This document shows, piece by piece, positions 19,171 through 25,814 of a DNA stretch of 25,814 nucleotides. The notes under the pieces are model-generated. The model saw only the letters and a program-made list of their open reading frames with translations. It did no database searches and had not been told where the DNA came from. Position 1 is the stretch's first letter. Every line of letters starts with the position of its first letter. Position numbers and translations under genes: made by a program. Origin of the DNA: Gnetum montanum (taxonomy: Eukaryota; Streptophyta; Gnetopsida; Gnetales; Gnetaceae); assembly GCA_015680685.1 (NCBI GenBank), contig MNCI01013751.1, positions 289,985-315,798 on the forward strand. The letters are read 5' to 3'.

Positions 19171-21659
19171 AAGTAAGCATTATGATATGGATCCTTGGTA
19201 GAGTTTGGTTTAAAGGAGGCCTAAAGGAATTTAATATGGAGGAAGAGGTAGGAAGAAGGTTGTCAACCATAGGTGTAGGTAAAGGCTTACATGGACTATA
19301 GGGTTGAAAGAAAGGTCTTTTCTTTGATCAAATACTCAACCCCTCTAATTGATTATTGGGTTGCAAATTAACAACCCTCATAGAATTGCATTGTTGTGGT
19401 TGAGCTGGAAGTTCACCCTACATAGGAGGAGTAGGTGGTAGCTATGCAACTAGAGGAGGAGTGTGTGTAGGGATAGGAGGAGGATAAGGATAGGAGGTGG
19501 CATGCCTTCTTTCATGTGGCGATTAAGCTCAATAATAATTAGAAAGGTGGTAGTAAGGCTAAATATTAGAAACGTGACTGGAAGAGTTATGTGGAGACAT
19601 GGGTTGCTACACGTGGTAACCATATGGATTAGGCTACTGGTAAGGGTATTGTTACCTTGGTGGTGTCAGTGCCCATGATTGGGGTTGCTGCCACTGTTGA
19701 TTCTGTTCATACAGTTGCAATGGAGCTCCACTTGGATAATATGGTTGTTGCTAGTGGAACTACCTAAGATTACCTTGAGGATAAGGTAACCTCTTGGATG
19801 TTTACCTTTGTGTAAGTCATGGGTGTAAGGCATACATGCCAAAATCCTGTAGATGTGACACAATGAGGTAACATCCCTTAGGGTGTTCATAGTGACAAAC
19901 ATCATACATCTGATTCACTATCCCCAACCTCTTATATTGTAGCAATCTTGCCCTTACCTTTGTAATATGCACGTTCAACTTCCTTGCACCTCCTACGCTC
20001 ATGGTCACTATCTTGTTCTTTGGACTCTTCAGCGATTTTGAGGATAGCTTGAAATCTGCTATCCATGGAGTCCCTTAACTGCTCAACCTTGGCCGTAAGT
20101 TTAGATTAGAATTGTTGAAGTGGTAAGGCTTTCTTATACATCCCCTCATCAAATAAGGATTCCTCCTCACTATCACAAAATCAAACCTCCCTCTTGCAGA
20201 TGGAAGGATCATGGTTGTACTCCTCTACACTTTCTCTTTTTCTTAGTTTTTCCTCCTCTTTGGCAACCTGCTCTATTAACCTTTATACCTAATGAGTAAT
20301 TAGTTTTGACAATCACCCTTCGGCATAGACACTAAGTGTTTTCCTCATTTCATTATGAAGCCCATCTATAATGTGGTGAAGTTGATCCAATTGAGAATAA
20401 CCATGGCTAGGGCATTTGTGCATCAAGACATAGTATCAGCCAATGGTAGCATCCAAGGCTTCGTGTGTTTCTTGTTTTCACCCTTGAATTTGCTTCCTTA
20501 AGTTGGACACCCTAGAGTAGGTTTGATACTTATTATTGAATAAGTCGAGCATGGTACTCCATCATCTGATAGATTTTGGTTCTAAGGACCAGTACCAATT
20601 CTCCACTTCTTTGATGAGTGTCCTTGGGAACAACTTCAATTTTTGCCACTCGTTCTCTATGTTTTTCAAGGAACATGCATCTTGGAAATCTTGAAGATGA
20701 TTCTACATATCATAGTTATATCCTCCTTCAAATCAAGGAATATTGTTCATATCTAATCATTTGATCCAACTATATTTCACATGCGTTATTGGGATTTTGC
20801 CTACCTCTACAATGTTAAGCATACTCTGGGTAGCAAATAGAGGCTCATTGAGGCCTTGATCATGGTGCCTATGATGCCCTCTACTACCCCTTCATTCATG
20901 GTGATGTGTTCTCTTGAACGTTTGCACCCTTGATCTTGTCTATCCCAATAATTTCTTCGATTATTTTGGTCCCATCGATCATTTTGTTCATTTTGATCAC
21001 CTCCATCATAGTCTCACCTTATGCGGTTACAGTTAGAGCTAGAAAAAGAAGATGATGATGAAGGAAAAGAGGAAGGAGAACTAGTACCATCATGATGCCT
21101 ACTACTGCCTCTTTGGTGATCATGACCACAATCATGATCTTACTTCCCTTGTTACAAGAATTAGGATTGTGAACCATGGAGTGCAAATTATAGCTTTGAC
21201 CTCCATCACCAAAGTCAAAGAGAGGAGCATCATTGTATGGAAAAACCCCAGAAAAGGGTTCTCCACTAGCTTGTTGGTACAATAGGAATGGAGGATTGTT
21301 AAGTCCTTTTCCCTTCAAAAACTCATAGCATTGTTCCAGCTGTTGGACAGCAAGCACTATGCTTCGGTAGGATGATAATCCTTGGTGTTGACATCTTCCA
21401 CATTATACTCCCCATGGCAGTCTTGAAGACCACATCATGCAAGTATTTGATAGAGCATTGCAAGAGCAACATAATCAGGCAGCAACACAATGTTTCCCTT
21501 CATGTCACACCACCACAGCTATTTATCCTGGTGTAGGATGAAGGTGAAGTTTGGCACATACTCATCAAGATGAGTATATATAATTTGATATTGTTAAGGC
21601 TTTGGCAAATTAACTCTATCAGCCTAGGGTAGAGAAGCACGTCTATGAGAAGAAGACAT
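19171..21659 (-). pseudogene. Element 2 Gag (broken)
   Basis: The start is the ATG at 21657-21659 (MSSSHRRASLPQ); the frame then passes a stop into the conserved block YVPNFTFILHQDK (about 21535-21565), shared with element 1. A Ser-rich low-complexity segment follows (21030-21090, SSPSSFPSSSSSFSSSN), then a decayed capsid region (20100-20850), a zinc knuckle missing its first Cys (19871-19906, CHYEHPKGC), and a Pro/Gln/Tyr-rich C-terminal part (19400-19800). It mirrors the element 1 Gag in order and length (about 830 codons). No full frame survives. Confidence 0.78.
19871..19906 (-). other. Degenerate Gag zinc knuckle, element 2
   Basis: YDVCHYEHPKGC: three of four CCHC ligands remain, and the first Cys is Tyr (a TGT-to-TAT type change). 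Compare 4059-4094. Confidence 0.6.
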
Positions 21660-22127
21660 TTTTAGTTAGTGAAATAAAAATCATAATGTACTTTGAGAAT
21701 TTGTTGTAGTAATTATGAAATAAGATATGACTCTTAGGTTCCTTCCAATGATTTAAATACTTTTCATTGGGTCCAATGATCATCCAAACATCCAATCTGT
21801 GATGTTGTAGGTATCTTGGATAAGTCATTTCAAGTCTTATGGTATTCAATGTAGCACTTGTATTTTCTTACTTTCTCATACATATTTGCATGTTTGCATC
21901 ACTATTTTTAGCCTGGGACACCCTGCTACACTTTGGCTTAGCCAGTCCCAGTGTCCGCGCATAACGTAGTTTAAACCCTTCTTACATATAGTTTTCTTAA
22001 CACCACATACGTCCCTATCTAATCAAACAGACCATTTAGGGCACCTTGTTTCCATTTTCCAACATGGCCCTCACACAAATTCAGGGTTAGGTTGTACACT
22101 TGCTGACCTCTCAGTGTTCCAGCCATT
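21660..22127. other. Element 2 leader and a non-homologous segment in the 5' LTR position
   Basis: No convincing primer-binding site is visible; TTGGACCCAATG on the minus strand (about 21764-21775) is at best a weak match. The region where R-U5 of the 5' LTR should be does not align with the other LTRs. From about 21900 it is less AT-rich, has CpG-containing sequence (GTGTCCGCGCATAACG) and a 7-bp inverted repeat CTGGGAC/GTCCCAG (21913-21919, 21945-21951). It may be a replacement or insertion of other origin. Confidence 0.5.
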
Positions 22128-22266
22128 GATATTTTGGATGTTATAGGGAATATACCTTGACATCAGATATGAGACATCGAACCAAGGCCCCGATGTTGTG
22201 TAAGCAATGTTGTGGCTCCAACGTCACATACCCAACGTCAAAGTCAATAATAAATGTGTTTCATCA
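22128..22266 (-). repeat. Remnant of element 2 5' LTR (U3 end)
   Basis: It aligns with 13152-13275: GGGAATATACC, GACATCGAAC-AAGGCCCCGA and AATAATAAA-GTGTTTCATCA are shared. The LTR end is at 22266. The TATA box of the 3' LTR is not preserved here. Confidence 0.8.
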
Positions 22267-22301
22267 GCACCGTACTCATGACTATTGTATTGGTGATATC
22301 C

Positions 22302-22434
22302 TAACATTATCCCCTCCTCTTACTTCTTTCTTTCCATTTTTCTCTTGCATGTACATCAGTTTATCAATTCATTCTTCTCTTAATAGATCCTCCTTAGACA
22401 TCTTAGCAACATCTGTCAAGAGGGGATAATGTTA
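22302..22434. repeat. Inverted PPT/LTR-like junctions facing each other
   Basis: TAACATTATCCCCTCCTCTT (22302-22321) and its inverted form AAGAGGGGATAATGTTA (22418-22434) flank 96 bp. Each half reads, outward, as a purine-rich tract (AGAGGGGATAA) followed by TGTTA, which looks like a PPT joined to an LTR start. TGTTACACCC on the right resembles the LTR starts of many plant gypsy elements. Alternatives are a small inverted-repeat element (MITE-like) or chance duplication. Confidence 0.6.
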
Positions 22435-23939
22435 CACCCACTTTTTTGGTTTTCTAGTCTTTGTGACTATGTGTGATTTTGCCATTGCCCCACAAGATTT
22501 TTAGCATCACACTCTCTAAAAATGGCATCATCAAATATTTTTCCATCTCCCAAAGAGTTCTAAAAATCATTCAAGTTTATAATTCAACTTATGAGATCCA
22601 TTTTTGGTAACCCTAGTAAAATTTAAGAATCAAAATATTTCTAAGTATTGGAGGTAGCACAAATACTATGTTAGTGCTACTCTTGGACCATCATGATTGT
22701 GTCATTCGTATCCAAGTTACGTTTTGTCCTTAAATTGGATTCCATGGGACTTGAGAAATGACTCATCCAAAATACCTACAACATCAGAGGCTTTAAATTT
22801 TAGCATTTGGATAGTTTGAGTTTGGAACCAAAATTTTCTAAAACTTATAACATTGATTCTAACACTAGCATCAACATCAACATTAGCTAAAGAGACATCC
22901 TTGAAAACACCATCTTTGATATCATCTTGAGCTTCTACAAATCTCCAATGATGGTTCCTAACCATCCTCAAAATAATGGGCTTAATTTGGCTACTTTTGG
23001 TAATATTTGAAGGCCCAAAACAAGGTGTTTTTGGCTAAGTGATACTAAGTAACATTGAAGCCAACATCAACATTAGTGTCATCCTACCTACATTAGTATC
23101 ATGCCAAGGTCAATAATTTCTCTAGTTTGTAGTATTCCATAGGTCTACAAGATTATCAATATCTAAAAGACATCATTTTAACTCATTTCATGGTTAGTTT
23201 GAGCATCCTAGTAGTTAGAATTTTTAAAGTAAAAAACTATGAAAAATTTTTCTAACCCCATGGATGATGCTAGCATCAACACCTTGGAAGATTGAAAATT
23301 AACATCCTTGACATGTAAGATTATCATTCAAAAAATTTCCTTGACTTTTCAAAATCCTTGTCATTATCTTGACAACATTCAACATCAATTTGGACATCAA
23401 AAGAGGTTATAAAAGTCCAAAACGTCTACATGGACAAAGTGGGAAAAATTTGGCTAAGTACCACTAATGCTAGTAAGCATATGTGAACTCATATTTTACC
23501 CTTCATTACCTTTCAAACATATATTTGATAGTATATGTAGGCTTATTGAGCTTTTCAATATCATCTTAATAGCATTCAACATTAGTTTGGACATCACATG
23601 AGGTCCTAGAGGCTTAAAACTTTAACTTGAGAAAAACTCATGAAAACTATAATCCTTGACATTTTTAATTAACATCGAACCTTATCTATTGGCCTCATGA
23701 ACTCCTTGGCATCATCTTGACATCATTCAACATCAATTTGGATATCAAATGGGGCCTTGGAATGCTTAGACCAGTACTTAGACAAATTGATGAAGTTTTT
23801 CTAAGTTTTGGAGACATTGATGCCACATCGTCATACTTGTCAAATATAAAAGTCACCATAGCTTCTCCAAGCTCTAGTACCAATACTAACACAACATCTA
23901 TGTCAATCAAACAACATCCATGTTAGCACTCCAAACTTA
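22435..23939. repeat. Non-coding region with dispersed 50-100-bp repeat blocks
   Basis: A block of the form CTTGACA-CATTCAACATCAATTTGGACATCAAA (about 45 bp) recurs at 23363, 23560 and 23710, with related flanks, so the stretch looks like a degenerate array of 150-200-bp units. A perfect 12-bp palindrome GATGCTAGCATC lies at 23266-23277. The open frames at 22717-22971, 23695-23910 and 23717-23926 fall in these repeats and show no known domain. It could be a long U3 or intergenic decayed LTR. Confidence 0.55.
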
Positions 23940-24206
23940 GAATATTTTCAATTGAACATCAACACTAGAGTTTGAATATTTTTAGCTCAACTTATTTCTT
24001 TAGGAATATTTTCAACTCAGCGTTAGCACTAAAGTTAGAATATTTTCTACTCAAAATTAACACCAAAGTTACAATATTTTTAGCTTAGTGTTAGCACCAG
24101 AATTAGAATAATTTCAACTTAGCATTAGCACCAAAGTTGGAATATTTTCAACTCTAGCATTAGTTTCTAGAGTTAGAATTTTTTTAGCTCTAGCATCAAT
24201 CTTGGG
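23940..24206. repeat. 34-bp minisatellite, about eight degenerate units
   Basis: Units begin GAATATTTTCAACT or variants at 23940, 23974, 24004, 24038, 24072, 24106, 24140 and 24176; the spacing is 34 bp except once 30 and once 36. Each unit also contains TTAGCACTAAAGTTA-like sequence. Units differ by several bases, so the array is old. Confidence 0.88.
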
Positions 24207-24829
24207 AAACTTAGTTAAAATAGCCTTTTTTAACCCCAAATTGATTGTGGATCATTTCTTCAACTTCCCCATCCATATGCCTATCATTTAAAGCTTTAAT
24301 TTTACTCTTCAAAATCACACTAAACTCACAAATTGGGTTTCTATTATCAGTTTTATTACACTAACATTGCCATTAATACTTGTAATTTGTCCTTCCTTAG
24401 GAGGCAAACACTAATTTTTCAACAATAACACATTTTTCTTGTCTGGAAGAAAACTGAAACCCTTCCCCCATATCATAGCTCTCATATTCTAATATTTTAT
24501 GTTGTTTTATGCACATTTAACATTTAGTTTTTATTTTACCACTCATAATGTTTTTCACACTTAGTCCTTTTTTCAGCGGTAAATACTTAACATTTTCTCT
24601 AAATTTAAACCATACATTCTTATCATTCTCCTACCATTCTTGGTTCACATGTGATAGGCTAAGTCTACATTCAATTGGAGATTCATACATTATCATGTCA
24701 TTATCATTGACTTAGTGAAGATTACATCAAATCAAAGATCATTTTTAGCTACGAGTTAGCTATTTTACACTTAATTTGTAGAGGTATCCTTAAAAAATTA
24801 GAATAAATAATTTTGTAATAACAACTTCT
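24207..24829. other. AT-rich non-coding stretch
   Basis: I see no gene, repeat array or element end here beyond homopolymer-like AT richness. Confidence 0.4.
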
Positions 24830-24839
24830 AATGCCTATT

Positions 24840-25160
24840 TTAAGTTTCTCATGTTACAATTAACATTGGAATTGATGCCTATCATCATGGGAATTGTCTG
24901 GACTAAACATTGAAAGAATGTCAAGAATTAAGATGACATAGAGAAGTGAAATATTAAAGGTCTTCCTATTTGTGACAATAGGCATATTGATGCCAATGTT
25001 ACTAAAGTATTAGTGGGAATTTTTACCTTTATTTTGATCTCTCAAAGTTATTGTTGATGTTGGAATTGATGCCTACCATCATGAAGATGTTTAGAGCTAA
25101 TCGTTGAAAGGTTGTTAGGACCTAAGATCAATCTAGAGATGAGTTTTTGGGATGTGACCT
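24840..25160. repeat. Direct repeat with 194-bp period (two copies)
   Basis: GGAATTGATGCCTAYCATCATG occurs at 24868 and 25062, with similar flanks (AAACATTGAAAGAATGT versus TAATCGTTGAAAGGTTGT, then GATGACATAGAGA versus CAATCTAGAGATGAG). About 120 bp of each copy is alignable. Confidence 0.7.
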
Positions 25161-25324
25161 ATAGGTAATGCTCATGCTAGCATCAATTTCATCTAATAAA
25201 AACATGCAGCTTTGAGCTTTCAATGCCTCTAAAATTGTTAAAGGTAATGTTCATTACCTTGTGATGAAGTGTCATTAAGTCGATGCATCAATGGGGCCCC
25301 ATTACGCAGTCGCCTATCCTAGCC

Positions 25325-25332
25325 TATAAATA
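25325..25332 (+). promoter_or_regulatory. TATA box of plus-strand LTR
   Basis: TATAAATA in CCTATAAATAAGAGGG context, about 55 bp ahead of the R block shared with the other LTRs. Confidence 0.7.
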
Positions 25333-25502
25333 AGAGGGTCTTCCATCTCATTTAGAATTCTTTTGTCAATTGTAGCTAGACTCTTGTAGTTTATTTTCGT
25401 AGGAGTTAGATTATTTTCCTAGTGCATGCCTGCAGTGTGATGCTTGTAATTGTACGACACCTTTATTCGAGTGTGACGTACTTGGACGCACACATGACCA
25501 AA

Positions 25503-25508
25503 AATAAA
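25503..25508 (+). terminator. AATAAA polyadenylation signal of plus-strand LTR
   Basis: AATAAA in the position equivalent to 6643-6648 and 12971-12976 of the other two LTRs. Confidence 0.55.
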
Positions 25509-25814
25509 GATCGAGATTACTTCTTCATTGCAGCATTCACTTAGTTTTAATTGTTTAATTATTATTGTTAATTGTTATTGTTATTTATTTCTTTCTTAGT
25601 TAATATTTATTTATCATCATTTACTATTCCTATTGTTAAATGCGGAATGAGTATGACTTAATCACGAGCATTTAAGTGTGACTACTTGGTAACCCAGTAG
25701 CGTACCTAGGATCTATGCTTGGTAATCCTAGTAGTAGTCATGCATGAGGTCTAAGATGTGTACGGATGATTAAGGAATGGATGCTCATTGCACTTAGGTT
25801 AGCTTAGACTTCAT

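Larger units (their letters stand above)
12425..22266 (-). mobile_element. Element 2: degenerate Athila/Tat-like gypsy retrotransposon, both ends in window
   Basis: On the minus strand: 5' LTR remnant (22128-22266), gag (start 21659), protease, linker, RT, RNase H, integrase, 2.2-kb 3' spacer, PPT and 3' LTR (12425-13275). Its proteins align with those of element 1 throughout. Both outer ends show the family ends (TGATAAG at the left, CATCA at the right), and the flanking pentamers are GTACC (12420-12424) and GCACC (22267-22271), one transition apart. The total is 9.84 kb. An alternative is that the LTR fragment at 22128-22266 belongs to another copy, because PPT-like sequence also follows it. 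Confidence 0.75.
25262..25814 (+). repeat. Plus-strand LTR of the same family, cut by the window end
   Basis: It begins TGATGAAGTG (compare TGATGAAAC at the element 2 LTR end). TATAAATA lies at 25325-25332, the shared block CTCTTGTAGTTTATTTT at 25381-25427, AATAAA at 25503-25508 and the twin U5 motif at 25684-25733; the same order in the element 1 LTR is on the minus strand. About 270 bp more should lie beyond the window. No PPT precedes it, so it is probably a 5' LTR of a plus-strand element or a solo LTR. The start is inferred from the TGATGA word and spacing. Confidence 0.75.

Noticed and set aside
22717-22971. 84-codon minus-strand frame with NVDVDASV
   Set aside because: The Asp/Val run is a translation of GATGTT-type repeats; there are no domain or neighbour signals.

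Overview
This window looks like repeat-rich nuclear DNA from a land plant with a large genome. It is AT-rich and poor in CpG. I found no intact host gene, no RNA gene and no bacterial-style operon. Almost everything with a recognisable signature belongs to decayed Ty3/gypsy LTR retrotransposons. Integrase lies downstream of RNase H, the gypsy order. The RT, linker and protease motifs, and a degenerate primer-binding site of the kind used by Athila/Tat elements, point to the Athila/Tat lineages. The coding frames carry many stops and frameshifts. Several stops fall where the family has Trp, Gln or Arg, as expected from deamination of methylated cytosine.

Layout, left to right. (1) Positions 1-7005: element 1, minus strand, cut by the left window edge. 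It contains the end of pol, integrase, RNase H, RT, protease, Gag, primer-binding site and a 942-bp 5' LTR (6064-7005) with TGATGAG/CTCATCA ends. (2) Positions 7006 to about 12419: part of a second minus-strand element (element 3). It has a Tat-like gag (start near 9733) followed upstream by a long leader/LTR region with a TATA box, a 117-bp tandem repeat and a degenerate 302-bp direct repeat. Its pol is absent, consistent with element 1 having inserted just downstream of its gag. (3) Positions 12425-22266: element 2, minus strand and related to element 1. It has a 3' LTR (12425-13275), a PPT, an unusual 2.2-kb 3' spacer with a (GA)33 tract and an 85-bp tandem repeat, then integrase, RNase H, RT, protease and Gag, and a remnant of the outer (U3) end of the 5' LTR. 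Flanking pentamers GTACC and GCACC look like a decayed target-site duplication. (4) Positions 22267-25261: non-coding DNA with a pair of inverted PPT/LTR-like junctions, a 34-bp minisatellite and larger degenerate repeats. (5) Positions 25262-25814: start of a plus-strand LTR. Its R-U5 is recognisably the same family as the LTRs of elements 1 and 2, but its U3 is different.

No element here can be autonomous. Besides stops, element 2 has lost one RT catalytic Asp and the integrase catalytic Glu, and element 1 has lost about 320 bp of protease at the position of the single ambiguous base (3172). The most interesting signals are non-coding: related LTRs keep their R-U5 while carrying unrelated, repeat-built U3 modules rich in short palindromes; a conserved twin motif lies in U5; and an unrecognised conserved block lies at the Gag N-terminus of elements 1 and 2.
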